Assembly (NCBI GenBank): GCA_024276695.1
Contig: JAJRWR010000026.1
Span: 1-64,000, forward strand
From: an archaeon
Lineage (GTDB): Archaea > Thermoproteota > Nitrososphaeria > Nitrososphaerales > Nitrosopumilaceae
Direction: 5' to 3'
DNA length: 64,000 bases
How positions within the stretch are numbered: the first letter of the stretch is position 1; each line of letters opens with the position of its first letter. The notes beneath the pieces are model-generated. The model was not told where the DNA came from. It was given only the letters and a program-made list of their open reading frames with translations, and made no database searches. This document shows positions 16,906 to 27,802 of this stretch, piece by piece. A program made the position numbers and the translations under genes.

Positions 16906-18008
16906 TTTTTTACTCCCATTACTGCTGCATTGATTGCTTCCTCTACAGAACTAAATATTTTGGTTCTAGACCCTTGGAGCATTTTAGTTGCTTTTTCTGA
17001 TTCAGTTCCTTTCAGTCTTGAAAATACTGGCAAGTCAATAAGATTATCTTCATATGCTTTGAGAAATGCTTCTGCAACAACAGTTGTCTTTACAATTCCA
17101 CCATAGAGGTTTACGAGAATTCCTTTGACTCTGTCTAATTTACTAATTAAAGTTAATGCTTCATACACTGACTCTGTAGTTGCACCGCCTCCTACATCTA
17201 AGAAACATGCTGGCTTTCCACCGTTATCTGCTAACATGTCCAGTGTTGACATTACTAGTCCTGCTCCGTTTCCAACTACTGCTATGTCTCCATCTAACTC
17301 GACTAAAGAGAATCCACTCTTCTCAGCTTGTTCTTCAATATCTGTTTTCTCTTGATATTTTTGTAATTCAGGATGTCTGAAATTACTATTATCATCTGTC
17401 ACAAATTTCCCATCCAGTGCCATAATTGTATCATCTTGCATGATTGCCAGTGGATTGATTTCTACGAGCTCTGCTTCTTTTTCAATTGTAAGTTTTGATA
17501 ATTTTTTTAATGTGTCTACGAATTGTTCAGCTGTTTTTCCTTCCAACTCCATTTCTTCTGCAACTTCTTTTGCAAGATCATCTGAAATTTCTCCTAATCC
17601 CACTTCTTTGATAATTTGATTTTTAACTGATTCAATTTCAACTCCTCCTTCAGCTGATGCAATAATGGTATAGCATCTTTTTGAACGATTCAAAAATAAT
17701 GAAAGATATAATTCTTTTTTGATATCTGCCATTTTTTCAAGTAAAATTGCTCTTGCTTTTTCACCCTTGATGGTCAAATCCATTACTTGTGGGTATTTTA
17801 GCTCAAATTCATCATCATTTTGACATTTTTGAATTCCTCCTGCTTTCCCTCTGCCTCCTACTGGGACTTGGATTTTAATTACAAATGGATATCCTAATTT
17901 TTTTGCATGTTTTCGACCTTCTTCAATATTGGTAGATGATATGCTATCTAGAAGATTAATTCCGTATTCTCGAAATAATTCCTTTGCTTGAAATTCTAAT
18001 AATTGCAT
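16902..18008 (-). CDS. sucC: Succinyl-CoA synthetase/ligase beta subunit (ATP-grasp)
   Basis: MQLLEFQAKELFREYGI; PFVIKIQVPVGGRGKAGGI; FLDVGGGAT; overlaps sucD by 4 nt. Confidence 0.92.
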   Translation of the reverse strand: MQLLEFQAKELFREYGINLLDSISSTNIEEGRKHAKKLGYPFVIKIQVPVGGRGKAGGIQKCQNDDEFELKYPQVMDLTIKGEKARAILLEKMADIKKELYLSLFLNRSKRCYTIIASAEGGVEIESVKNQIIKEVGLGEISDDLAKEVAEEMELEGKTAEQFVDTLKKLSKLTIEKEAELVEINPLAIMQDDTIMALDGKFVTDDNSNFRHPELQKYQEKTDIEEQAEKSGFSLVELDGDIAVVGNGAGLVMSTLDMLADNGGKPACFLDVGGGATTESVYEALTLISKLDRVKGILVNLYGGIVKTTVVAEAFLKAYEDNLIDLPVFSRLKGTESEKATKMLQGSRTKIFSSVEEAINAAVMGVKN

Positions 18009-18048
18009 GCAAAAATCATGAATTTTACGGTCTTTATTAACTATGATA

Positions 18049-18378
18049 CTATTTTAATTGTTCATCAAGAAAATCAATCATTTCTAAAAAGCGATCTTTA
18101 CTTTTTCTCAATAATTCTTGAGGATATTCCTCAATTGTAAATACAAATTGTTGATGAAAACTTGGAACTAGTATTCCTCCTGAAGTGACCATTTGCTCAA
18201 TTACATATCCTTTGGTAAGGGTGCAAACAATTTCTTCATATGATTCTTCTTCTTCTTCTAGGGTTTGTCTATACAGAACAATTGGCCTGTTTGTTTTTGT
18301 TACAATGCTTGAGCCTTTTTCTAACAGATCTGACAAATGCTGAATTTGCCATGTATCTAGGCTGATCTGTTTTACCAT
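18049..18378 (-). CDS. Hypothetical protein (109 aa)
   Basis: ORF with plausible spacing. Confidence 0.6.
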   Translation of the reverse strand: MVKQISLDTWQIQHLSDLLEKGSSIVTKTNRPIVLYRQTLEEEEESYEEIVCTLTKGYVIEQMVTSGGILVPSFHQQFVFTIEEYPQELLRKSKDRFLEMIDFLDEQLK

Positions 18379-18492
18379 AATGATAATAGGTGATTTTTCT
18401 ATTTAACCGTGATAAAACAACGTATCTTCACAATTTGTCGTCAATAAAGTCACCATAATTGAGAATTTAAAATAAAGAAAATGATTTGGCAC

Positions 18493-19077
18493 TTATGCCA
18501 TATCTAATGCTCTAGAATGTTTTCTCGTATGTGGTCTTTCACCTGCATACTTTCGTCTCATGTGTCCTGATGGTCTTCCATAGATTAGCTCTAAGAACCA
18601 AGACTCATGTTCAATCTCTTCAGCAAGAATATCTTTTGCAATATCGTATGTTGCAGGATCTTTGCCTAATGTCATTTTGCAAATTTTATCCCAGTTGACA
18701 ATTGCGCCTTGTTCTGCTTTAAGACACTTTTCTAGAATTGCTTTATGATCAGTTGGATTTGGTGGAAGTTGTAAGAATTCGCAACCAGAAATTTTGATAA
18801 ATTCTGTTGCATCATTTGGAAGAGATCCGCCTAATTGGTAGATTCTTTCAAGACATGATTCAAAGTGGCTAAGATCTTCTAGTCTTGCATCTTCGATAAT
18901 TCCTTTTAGTCCTTCTCCTTCCATGCCTGTACAATGTGCTCTAAGGTTGGTAAAGTAATAGTATGCAGTAAATTCTACTGCCGCATTTTTGATTAACTCT
19001 TTTACCAATTCATCGACATCAAGGCCATTTTGTTTTAGAATATTAATTCCAACTACATTTGGTTTTGATTCGGACAT
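18493..19077 (-). CDS. Dps-like / ferritin-like DNA protection protein
   Basis: Start chosen at MSESKPNVVG. ELIKNAAVEFTAYYYFTNLRAHCTGMEGEGLKGIIEDARLEDLSHFE and DILAEEIEHESWFLELI diiron motifs. Confidence 0.85.
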   Translation of the reverse strand: MSESKPNVVGINILKQNGLDVDELVKELIKNAAVEFTAYYYFTNLRAHCTGMEGEGLKGIIEDARLEDLSHFESCLERIYQLGGSLPNDATEFIKISGCEFLQLPPNPTDHKAILEKCLKAEQGAIVNWDKICKMTLGKDPATYDIAKDILAEEIEHESWFLELIYGRPSGHMRRKYAGERPHTRKHSRALDMA

Positions 19078-19267
19078 TTGATAATACACTTTTTGATTGT
19101 AATAAAAATATTTCATAAAATATCAGAAATTGATTTCTCGAGGAGGTGTGGGAAAATATGGGTTGGGAGTCTGATGTTTTACTCCTCTGGAACTTGAATC
19201 TATTTTGCAATTATCATAAATAAAAAATATGTTTGCAATGCACTTGTTCTTAATCTTTGGAAAATAA

Positions 19268-22200
19268 CTATTCAACTGAAATTCTAATTTTTTGTCCGTC
19301 AATATCATCTTCTTTGTATTCTTTACAAGAATCTGTAAAGTTGACCTGTTTTACTCTAACTAAAAATGCCAATTCATCTGCTTTCTCTTTCATCATTTTA
19401 AGTGATTCTTCATCCAATTCCAAAATTGATGCTACATCTAAAACATCAGTTGGTGTATACCCTCTTTCTTTTCTCAAAGTCTGTAGTCTTCTGGCAATAT
19501 CTTTGACCAGCCCTTTTGACATCATCTCTTTGTTTCTAGATGTTGAAATTAATACAATGTAATTGTCTCTTTTTGCAACTGCAAAATTTTCACTTGCATC
19601 AAAACCTATAATGAAATCTTCATTGTCTAATGAAATAATTTCACCATCAATATCAAAATCATATTTTGATTCTTTTTGCAATGATGAAATTATTTTTTCT
19701 GGGTCTGTTTCATTAAAAGATGAAATCAATTTCCCCATGTGCTGTTTTGCTTTTGGTCCGATTCTTTTTCTCTCTAATTCGACAATTCCTTTAACTGGCA
19801 ATCCCAATTGTTTTAATTCTAAAATCTGTTCTAATCCAGATTCTTTCTCAGTTTCTGTGATGCTGAATTTCTCTACATTAAGTTGTGATTGTAATAGCTC
19901 TGATAATGATTCTAGTTTTATTTTTTGACCTTTTTTCACACAAATCTGAGCCTCAGTTAATGGCCATCTTCTCTTTAGTTTTCCTTTCATCCTTGCTGCA
20001 GATGATATGGATACTACATCTTTCATTATATCAAATGATTCTTCAATCTCTTCATTGACTAGTGATTCTTGATATGAAGGCCATTTGTCAAGTAGGATGC
20101 TTTGTTTTCCTGTAAATACATTTTGATAGAGATACTCACTTGTAAATGGGCAAAATGGATGAATCAAAATATCTAATGTTTTGAGTACTTCGCTGAGAAC
20201 TGCATATATTGATAATCTTCTGTTTTTCTTTTCTTCATCCTCGTCCCATAACTCTCCCCTTGTAATTGGAATGTATATCTGACTTAGATTGTTAATTATG
20301 AAATCGTCAATTGCTTTTGCTCCTTCATGGAATTTGCATGATTCATTTTTTTCAGTCAATATCTGAATTAATTTTTGAAGTTTGGACAATAACCAAATGT
20401 CTGGTGATGTTAACAGTTGGTTTTGCTTTGCCCATTCTATTGTATTTGTTTGGTCAAAATTGTCATATTGACTATTCTGTTGAAAGTATAGGTGTAGGTT
20501 GAATAGAGTATTGATTACTTGATATGGTCTCGACATTAATTCATCTGTGCTGAAACTTAGTGGCTCAATTGGATTTGCTTTCCACATGAAATAGAATCTT
20601 ATCAGATCTGCTGGATATTTTTGAAGTAATTCTGTTCCTTCTAGAACGTTGCCTTTGCTTTTACTCATTTTACCTCCTTTCTCATCTAAAACATGTCCTT
20701 GAAACAAGAATGCTTTGTATGGTGGTATGGGGGCATTGTTCAAAATTACATTTTCAATTAGTAGTGTATAAGCCCATCCTCTAGTTTGATCAATCCCTTC
20801 TGTAAAAAATGGTGCTGGAATTTCTTTATTGTATTCTTCATCAGTCAATGATGAATATGGTGCAGACCCACTGTTGTGCCATGTATCTAGCACATACTCT
20901 TCTCTTTTTGTATTGACACTGCTACATTTTTTACATTTTATTGTAATGTTATCAATCCATGGTCTGTGTAATTCAAAATCTGGACCATCTGGTAGTTTGT
21001 ATGCAGATTCTACAATGTCTTTTCTTGTAAAGAACCAATTCTTTTCCCCGCAATCTTCACAATTCCAAACTGGTAGTGGGCAGCCCCAAATTCTTTCTCT
21101 AGAGATACACCAAGGATGTCTTTCTTTGATTATTCCAAGAAATCTATTTTTTGGCTGCTCAAAAAAGTATTCTACACTTTCTGCCGCATCAATTGCTTTG
21201 TTTTCTAGTCTGTCTAATTTGTAAAACCACCCTCTCCTAGCAAGCCAAACAATTGGATGGTGTGATCTCCAACAAAGTGGGTATTTGTGTTTAATTTTTC
21301 CAATTTTTACTAGGGCATTACACTCTTTTAGATCCTCAACTATTGGTCTATCTGCATCTCTGACAAACATTCCTTGATATTTTCCTGCCTCGTTTGTGAA
21401 TTTTACTTCATCATCAATGGGGTTGAAAATTTTGACTTTACGTTTATTTGCAATTTTGATATCCTCTTCACCATTTGCAGGGGATAGATGAACTAGCCCA
21501 CTTCCTGTACTGGCATCAACAAATGTTTCAGACACTGCCACATGATAATTATCTAATTTTGAAATTTCATTTAATTCTGGAACTAAATCTAATAATGGGT
21601 GGATGTATTTTTTCCCTTCAAATTCAGATCCCTTTACAGATTTTATAATTTCATATTCTTCAATTTTTACTTCTATCATGAATTCTTCTAATCTGGTTTT
21701 TCCAACTACCCATGTCTCATTTTCTACTTTTACATATGTATAATCTTCTTCAGGTTGTAATCCTACCATTGCATCTGTAACAAGTGTAAATGGCATTGTA
21801 GTCCATACAATTAGAAATGCATCTTCGTTGACTAGTTTGACCTTGTAGTATAGTGATGGATCTTTGACTTCTTCATATCCTTGATTTACTTCTGCATGAC
21901 TAAGTGATGTTTGACAACTTGGGCAATATGCAATTACTGTAAAATCTTCTTCTAGAATTTTATTGTCATGTGCTTTTTTGAGTACTTGCCATTCCCTTTC
22001 AATAAATTCATCTCTAAAAGTCCAATATGCTTTTTCATGATTAAATGACATTCCAAGTAAATCATCAACTTCTACCCATATCTTGTTGAATTTCTCAACA
22101 ACTTTTTTACACTCTGATACTATTCTTTCAACTCCGAATTCTTTGATAGCTTCTGTCTTACCTCCTGAAACCCCCAACTCTTTTTCAACTTGTAACTCTA

Positions 22201-22465
22201 CGGGAAGTCCTTGCGTATCCCATCCTCCGTTGAATTCAATTTTTTTTCCCTGCAGTGTATTGAATCTGTACCACAAATCTTTGATCACCCTACCTCTGAG
22301 ATGACCTGCATGTGGAACTCCGTTCATTGTAGGCGGCCCTTCAATGAATCGAATTTTCTCAGGTTTGTCTGATGCAAAAATCTGTTTTTCTAAATTTATG
22401 GATTTGATGTAATCTCTCATTTGAGATTCTATTGCTTTTGCATCAAATTTGGTGGAAAGCTCCAT
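19268..22465 (-). CDS. ileS: Isoleucyl-tRNA synthetase
   Basis: HIGH-like GVPHAGHLRGR; KMSKSKGNV; CPSCQTSLSHAEV; full-length class I aaRS. Confidence 0.93.
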   Translation of the reverse strand: MELSTKFDAKAIESQMRDYIKSINLEKQIFASDKPEKIRFIEGPPTMNGVPHAGHLRGRVIKDLWYRFNTLQGKKIEFNGGWDTQGLPVELQVEKELGVSGGKTEAIKEFGVERIVSECKKVVEKFNKIWVEVDDLLGMSFNHEKAYWTFRDEFIEREWQVLKKAHDNKILEEDFTVIAYCPSCQTSLSHAEVNQGYEEVKDPSLYYKVKLVNEDAFLIVWTTMPFTLVTDAMVGLQPEEDYTYVKVENETWVVGKTRLEEFMIEVKIEEYEIIKSVKGSEFEGKKYIHPLLDLVPELNEISKLDNYHVAVSETFVDASTGSGLVHLSPANGEEDIKIANKRKVKIFNPIDDEVKFTNEAGKYQGMFVRDADRPIVEDLKECNALVKIGKIKHKYPLCWRSHHPIVWLARRGWFYKLDRLENKAIDAAESVEYFFEQPKNRFLGIIKERHPWCISRERIWGCPLPVWNCEDCGEKNWFFTRKDIVESAYKLPDGPDFELHRPWIDNITIKCKKCSSVNTKREEYVLDTWHNSGSAPYSSLTDEEYNKEIPAPFFTEGIDQTRGWAYTLLIENVILNNAPIPPYKAFLFQGHVLDEKGGKMSKSKGNVLEGTELLQKYPADLIRFYFMWKANPIEPLSFSTDELMSRPYQVINTLFNLHLYFQQNSQYDNFDQTNTIEWAKQNQLLTSPDIWLLSKLQKLIQILTEKNESCKFHEGAKAIDDFIINNLSQIYIPITRGELWDEDEEKKNRRLSIYAVLSEVLKTLDILIHPFCPFTSEYLYQNVFTGKQSILLDKWPSYQESLVNEEIEESFDIMKDVVSISSAARMKGKLKRRWPLTEAQICVKKGQKIKLESLSELLQSQLNVEKFSITETEKESGLEQILELKQLGLPVKGIVELERKRIGPKAKQHMGKLISSFNETDPEKIISSLQKESKYDFDIDGEIISLDNEDFIIGFDASENFAVAKRDNYIVLISTSRNKEMMSKGLVKDIARRLQTLRKERGYTPTDVLDVASILELDEESLKMMKEKADELAFLVRVKQVNFTDSCKEYKEDDIDGQKIRISVE

Positions 22466-22548
22466 CTGGATTTTGGTATGTTTGTGCCATTATAAAGCTA
22501 AATTGATTTTTTGAGACTTGGATTATATAATTGGGTAAAAGATAATTC

Positions 22549-23814
22549 TTGTTGGTAAATGTCTTAGTGATAGGTTCTGGTGGACGAGAACATGCATTGT
22601 CGTGGAAACTATCTCAAAGTAGTAAAGTTGATACTGTTTTTACTGCACCTGGAAACGGAGGTACCAAAAATAATGTTTCCCTTGATGTAAATGATTTGGA
22701 TGGTTTGGCAGATTTTGCCCAAAAAAATAATTGTTTCACTGTGGTAGGACCCGAAGATCCACTTGCTGCGGGAATTGTTGATCACTTTAACAAACTCAAT
22801 CTCAAAATTTTTGGACCTTCTCAAAAAGCAGCTCAACTTGAATCTAGCAAGATTTGGGCAAAAGACTTCATGAAACGAAATGAAATTCCAACTGCATGCT
22901 TTGAAATCTTTGATGATGCTCAAAAAGCTCAAGAATATGTGAAATCCCTTGATTATAATGTGGTTGTAAAGGCCGATGGCCTTGCAGCTGGAAAAGGAGT
23001 AATTGTCTGTGATAGTAATGATGAGGCAGTATCTGCCATCCAAACAATACTTGTCAATAAGACATTTGGTGATGCTGGAAATCGAATAATTATTGAAGAA
23101 AGAATTGACGGCGTTGAGGCATCTTACATTGCACTATCTGATGGTGGTGTTGCAATTCCTATGGCTTCAAGTCAGGATCATAAGAGAATTTTTGATAATG
23201 ACGAGGGCCCTAATACTGGTGGAATGGGTGCATATTCACCAACTTCTATAATAGATGATGATTTGGCAAAAATGATTCAAGAAGATATAATTGAAAAAAC
23301 AATACTTGCAATGAAAAATGAAGGCATTTTGTTCAAGGGATTTTTGTATGCTGGTATAATGATTAGAGATGGCAAACCATACGTTTTAGAATATAATGTA
23401 CGAATGGGTGATCCTGAATGTCAACCAATTACAATGAGAATGGATTTTGATTTGTATGATTACTTTGTTGCAAGTGTTGATGGTAACTTGTCTTCTTTAC
23501 CTCCAGCTTCTTGGAAACCTCAATCTGCAGTGTGTGTAGTTTTGGCATCAAAGGGATATCCCGAGTCTTATTCCAAAGATGATGAAATAACAGGATTTGA
23601 TTCTGTTACTAACGATGCAATGGTTTTCCATGCTGGTACAAAAAAATCTGATGGCAAAGTTCTTTCAAATGGTGGACGCGTATTGGGTGTTACTGCATTA
23701 GGTGATACACTAGAATCTGCAATTACAAATGCATATGCTGCAACTGAAAAAATAGATTGGTCTCAGAAATTTAATCGCAAGGACATTGGTCAAAAAGGTC
23801 TTTCTTATCTTTAA
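22549..23814 (+). CDS. purD: Phosphoribosylamine--glycine ligase
   Basis: VLVIGSGGREHALSWKLSQS; FGPSQKAAQLESSK; TGGMGAYSP. Confidence 0.95.
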   Translation: MLVNVLVIGSGGREHALSWKLSQSSKVDTVFTAPGNGGTKNNVSLDVNDLDGLADFAQKNNCFTVVGPEDPLAAGIVDHFNKLNLKIFGPSQKAAQLESSKIWAKDFMKRNEIPTACFEIFDDAQKAQEYVKSLDYNVVVKADGLAAGKGVIVCDSNDEAVSAIQTILVNKTFGDAGNRIIIEERIDGVEASYIALSDGGVAIPMASSQDHKRIFDNDEGPNTGGMGAYSPTSIIDDDLAKMIQEDIIEKTILAMKNEGILFKGFLYAGIMIRDGKPYVLEYNVRMGDPECQPITMRMDFDLYDYFVASVDGNLSSLPPASWKPQSAVCVVLASKGYPESYSKDDEITGFDSVTNDAMVFHAGTKKSDGKVLSNGGRVLGVTALGDTLESAITNAYAATEKIDWSQKFNRKDIGQKGLSYL

Positions 23815-24368
23815 GTTTGTATTATTTTATCTTCAGTAACAATCCAATCAATTAAGACATCGTGTTCTGATTTTGGAATTTTTTTAATGATTTGTTTTTC
23901 CAATATAGGTGAAATTGTTATTGTTTTATTTTCTACCAAAAATTTGTCATAGAATCCATGTCCATAACCCAATCTGACCCCACTAGGATCTATCCCGACT
24001 GTTGGCACTAAAATAACATCCAGATTGTTATCCGTTGGGCAATTTTCTTTAGGCTCCATAATGTCAAAACTACCTTGTTCTAGGCTTGAAAAATCACAGA
24101 TTTTTCTAAATTCCATGGTTTCACCCATGACCTTGGGCAAGAAAACCTCTTTTCCTTGACTGAGTAATTCTTGAATTATGTCTTGAGTAAATATTTCACT
24201 TCCTATCGGATAGTATGCACCAATTTTTTGAGCATTTTTAAAAGCATAAATTTTCTTCAATTTCTTTTGAATATCTCTACTTGCAATTTTCAATAAATCA
24301 AAAGATGTGTTGTCTCTTGTTTCCAAAAGACGGTTTCGAAGTGACTCTTTTTCTGGATTATTGTCCAA
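23811..24368 (-). CDS. 5-formyltetrahydrofolate cyclo-ligase family protein
   Basis: KIGAYYPIGSEI; LVPTVGIDPSGVRLGYGHGFYDKFL. Confidence 0.9.
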   Translation of the reverse strand: MDNNPEKESLRNRLLETRDNTSFDLLKIASRDIQKKLKKIYAFKNAQKIGAYYPIGSEIFTQDIIQELLSQGKEVFLPKVMGETMEFRKICDFSSLEQGSFDIMEPKENCPTDNNLDVILVPTVGIDPSGVRLGYGHGFYDKFLVENKTITISPILEKQIIKKIPKSEHDVLIDWIVTEDKIIQT

Positions 24369-25221
24369 TCTGACTACTCAATGATGCTGCAGTTATTGTA
24401 TTTTTTAATAACATTGCAACTGTCATGGGTCCTACCCCTCCTGGAACCGGTGTTGCAAAAGATGCTTTTTTAATAATCTCATCATAATCTGAATCTCCTA
24501 CTAGTTTTTCTTGGAATCTTGAAATTGCAACATCAATTACAATTGCTCCATCTTTGATCATTTCTGGTGTTAGTGTGAATTTGTTTCTGTCACCCACTGC
24601 TGTGATGATGATATCTGCATTTTTACACAATTCCGTTAAATTTTTGGTTTTAGAATGACAAGTAAGTACTGTGGCATTTTTTTCTAACAATAAATGATAT
24701 AGTGGTTTTCCTACTAGGTTACTTCTATTGATTAGTACCACGTTTTTCCCTTCCAAATCAATATCATGATAATCAAACATCTCCATAACTCCTGACGGTG
24801 TACATGCTACCAATGCTGCTTTTTTCATAACAAGTAATCCTGCATTATGTGGAGTTAAACCATCTACGTCTTTTAGCGGTGATATTCTTGATGTTGTGGT
24901 AAATTCATCTAATTGTTTTGGTAATGGAAGTTGTACTAGAATTCCATGAACAGAACTATCTGAATTTAATTTATCGATAATTTTTATTAATTCTAATTGT
25001 GTGATATTCACATCTAGTTTGTGGTCTTTGGTTGCAATTCCAACCTCTTCACATGCTTTGTGCTTATTTCTTACATATGTGGCAGAAGCTGGGTCATCTC
25101 CAATTAGAATTGTGGCTAAACATGGGGAAATTCCCTGCTTTTTCAACTCTTCAACTGCTTTTTTGACTCTGTCCTTGACTGATTGAGCAATAAGTTTACC
25201 ATTAATTCTAACTCCTACCAT
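24358..25221 (-). CDS. folD: Bifunctional methylene-THF dehydrogenase/cyclohydrolase
   Basis: VGDDPASATYVRNKHKAC; GILVQLPLP; INRSNLVGKPL; TPVPGGVGPMT. Confidence 0.95.
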   Translation of the reverse strand: MVGVRINGKLIAQSVKDRVKKAVEELKKQGISPCLATILIGDDPASATYVRNKHKACEEVGIATKDHKLDVNITQLELIKIIDKLNSDSSVHGILVQLPLPKQLDEFTTTSRISPLKDVDGLTPHNAGLLVMKKAALVACTPSGVMEMFDYHDIDLEGKNVVLINRSNLVGKPLYHLLLEKNATVLTCHSKTKNLTELCKNADIIITAVGDRNKFTLTPEMIKDGAIVIDVAISRFQEKLVGDSDYDEIIKKASFATPVPGGVGPMTVAMLLKNTITAASLSSQIGQ

Positions 25222-25312
25222 GATCTGTTTTTGATTTGTAGATATTTAATTCTTGGAATTTAAGTTGAAAATCTAGGAAAAGAAATTAAATGGTTGTTTT
25301 CCTAGCCATATC

Positions 25313-25597
25313 ATGTTTGTAATGATAGCCGACATCCAACTCAAAGATGGCGTTGAAGAAGATTTCAAAAGCTGGTTTGCAGAATCAAACAAAGTATTAT
25401 GTAACTTTCCTGGATTTATTTCAAGACGATTCTTGAAATCTTCTGATGGAAGCTATAGAATTCTTGTAGAACATGAGAGCAAGGAGACTTTTATCAAAAT
25501 GCATCAAAGTCCCGAACATGACAAAATTCATCCAACTGGCCATTCTTTCATGAGTGCAGATCCTCAAAGAAAAACATACACTGTAGCTGCTGAGTAA
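25313..25597 (+). CDS. Antibiotic biosynthesis monooxygenase (ABM)-like small protein
   Basis: FKSWFAESNKVLCNFPGFISRRFLKSSDGSYRILVEHESKE is a dimeric alpha-beta barrel pattern. Confidence 0.75.
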   Translation: MFVMIADIQLKDGVEEDFKSWFAESNKVLCNFPGFISRRFLKSSDGSYRILVEHESKETFIKMHQSPEHDKIHPTGHSFMSADPQRKTYTVAAE

Positions 25598-25599
25598 AA

Positions 25600-25920
25600 T
25601 TGAAGATAGAGTATGATTTAGATACATACCTTGAAAAAATAAAAAACCATAATTCTTACTTTGATACTTTTATCAACAAATCTAGTTTAGCTGTTGGCGT
25701 ACTAATTCTGAAGCCTGGTGAGGAAGATACTCAAACCCCTCATGATAGTGATGAGGTATATTTTGTCATATCTGGTAATGGTTTCTTGAAAATCAAAGAC
25801 AAAGATTACAAAGTCACAAAAAACAAATTATTTTTTGTTGCAAAAGATGTGGAACATTATTTTCATGGAAATACAAAAGATCTAAAAGTATTGTACTTTT
25901 TTGGTGGACCTGACTCTTAG
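25600..25920 (+). CDS. Cupin-fold protein
   Basis: PHDSDEVYFVISGNGFLKIKDKDYKVTKNKLFFVAKDVEHYFHG; TTG start just after the preceding stop. Confidence 0.8.
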   Translation: MKIEYDLDTYLEKIKNHNSYFDTFINKSSLAVGVLILKPGEEDTQTPHDSDEVYFVISGNGFLKIKDKDYKVTKNKLFFVAKDVEHYFHGNTKDLKVLYFFGGPDS

Positions 25921-26534
25921 CCGATTACTGTTCTTCTTCCAGACACTTTGATTTTCTTTCTGGCAAAAAGATTGACTGCTTCTGGATAAATCCTATGTTC
26001 TTCTTTTAAAATTCTTTTTGAAAGAGATTCTTCTGTATCTTTTTCATCAACTTTAACTACTGCTTGAATAATTACAGGCCCTGTATCCATTCCTGCATCC
26101 ACAAAATGTACTGAACATCCGGAGATTTTGGTCCCATATTCCAATGCCTGTTTTTGAGAATCCAACCCTGGAAATGCAGGTAACAATGCTGGATGAATGT
26201 TGATTATTCTATTCTTGTATTTTTTTACAAACTCTGGACTAATGATTCTCATAAATCCTGCAAGGCATACTAGACCATTTTTTGGAGTAACTCCATACTT
26301 TGTTAATATGGAAATAATTTTTTTATCATATTCTGTTCTGCTGCCTTTGAATCCTTTACTTTCAATTACTTCTATATTGACACCTAGTTTTTGAGCAATT
26401 TTCAGTCCTTTAGCATCTGGTTTGTTAGAAATGACTACTGCTGGGTTGATTGGGATCTTTTTTTTCTTAATTGCTTTTAAGATGGATTCCATGTTGCTCC
26501 CGCGACCTGAGATTAGAATTCCTAGATTTAGCAA
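25917..26534 (-). CDS. purN: Phosphoribosylglycinamide formyltransferase
   Basis: LGILISGRGSNMESIL; NIHPALLPAFPGLDSQKQAL; GCSVHFVDAGMDTGPVI. Confidence 0.93.
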   Translation of the reverse strand: MLNLGILISGRGSNMESILKAIKKKKIPINPAVVISNKPDAKGLKIAQKLGVNIEVIESKGFKGSRTEYDKKIISILTKYGVTPKNGLVCLAGFMRIISPEFVKKYKNRIINIHPALLPAFPGLDSQKQALEYGTKISGCSVHFVDAGMDTGPVIIQAVVKVDEKDTEESLSKRILKEEHRIYPEAVNLFARKKIKVSGRRTVIG

Positions 26535-26577
26535 CTAGTCAATAATAGATCAAACCTGCAATTTATATCAAATCCAC

Positions 26578-27573
26578 ATGATTTCATTTTCATTGCCTAG
26601 AAAAGTCAGGATGACAAAAAATGGAATCATGTGTGAGGTTGATGATAAGCGAGTTTGCTTGGATCCAAAAAATGGCGATGCCACTGGAATTAATTTTGTA
26701 TCTCATGCACATTCTGATCATCTTCCATCAAAAAACGGTGGTACAATTCTATCTTCAATTGAAACAAATGAAATAGCCAACTTACGTGGCTTTAAGATGG
26801 AAAATCACGTGGATTCTCTTGATGATTTTTCTTTAGTTGACAGTGGTCATATTCTAGGTGCTAAAGGATTGCTTTTTGATGATGTTTTTTATACTGGAGA
26901 TATTTGCACTAGGGACCGTGGTTTTCTAAAAGGTGCAAAAATTCCAAAATGCAAAACTTTGATTACTGAATGCACTTTTGGTTTGGCTGAATTTGTTTTC
27001 CCTAAACTTGAAGATACCATTAAACAAGTAAATGAATTAATCTCTGAACTTTATGGAAAAGGCGTACCCGTAATTTTAATGGGATATCAATTGGGTAAGG
27101 CTCAAACAATTACACAATTCTTTGGTCATTGGGGCCCATTATATCTTCATGATTCTGTAAAAGATATGAATTTGCTTCATCAAAAATTTGGAGTTACTTT
27201 AACTGATGGAATTGGTCATACTGAAGCTGAAAAAAAGGGATTGCTAGAAAAAAAGCCATGGATAATGGTTGCTCCAATGTTATCTGGCAAAAATAAATTT
27301 GTTCAATATATGAAATCAAAATATGGTGCTGTAACCATTGGATTTAGCGGATGGGCACAATCAACAAAATTTTCTTTTGGACGACGAACTGATTATTCTA
27401 TTTCAATGAGTGATCACTGCGACTACAACGAATTAATCGATATGGTGATACAATCCGAAGCAGAACAGGTTTACACTATACATGGATTTGTAACTGAGTT
27501 TGCTGAAGATTTGAGGAACAGGGGCATCTGTGCACAACCTCTATTAGAAAACTCATTAGATGATTTTATTTAG
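26578..27573 (+). CDS. Metallo-beta-lactamase-fold exonuclease (mRNA 3'-end processing factor / ligase-associated exonuclease-like)
   Basis: NFVSHAHSDHLPSKNGG; DSGHILGAKGLLFDDVFYTGDICTRDRG; beta-CASP-like C-terminus. Confidence 0.85.
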   Translation: MISFSLPRKVRMTKNGIMCEVDDKRVCLDPKNGDATGINFVSHAHSDHLPSKNGGTILSSIETNEIANLRGFKMENHVDSLDDFSLVDSGHILGAKGLLFDDVFYTGDICTRDRGFLKGAKIPKCKTLITECTFGLAEFVFPKLEDTIKQVNELISELYGKGVPVILMGYQLGKAQTITQFFGHWGPLYLHDSVKDMNLLHQKFGVTLTDGIGHTEAEKKGLLEKKPWIMVAPMLSGKNKFVQYMKSKYGAVTIGFSGWAQSTKFSFGRRTDYSISMSDHCDYNELIDMVIQSEAEQVYTIHGFVTEFAEDLRNRGICAQPLLENSLDDFI

Positions 27574-27802
27574 AAAATTCATTGCACTCACAATTTTCAA
27601 CTAGACACGTTTCTGCATTTCTAATATGATCATGAGAGAAATGTTTGCAATTTTTATTTTTACATGTTCTTCTTTGAGCTTCTTTTTGTACTACTGATTG
27701 GGCAATTTGATTTGCTTTGTCCTTGGTGTATCCTTTTTTGTCAATATAGAAATGAACAACTCTATTGTATAGCATTTCTGGATTGAATTGTTTCTCTAAC
27801 AA
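27566..27802 (-). CDS. Hypothetical protein with Cys/His-rich C-terminus (78 aa)
   Basis: CKNKNCKHFSHDHIRNAETCLVENCECNEF. Confidence 0.65.
   Translation of the reverse strand: MLEKQFNPEMLYNRVVHFYIDKKGYTKDKANQIAQSVVQKEAQRRTCKNKNCKHFSHDHIRNAETCLVENCECNEFSK

Noticed and set aside
19125-19260. Possible small RNA/hairpin (GAGGAG...CTCCTC) between dps and ileS
   Set aside because: Only one short stem; no C/D or H/ACA boxes I could place; not enough to call an ncRNA.
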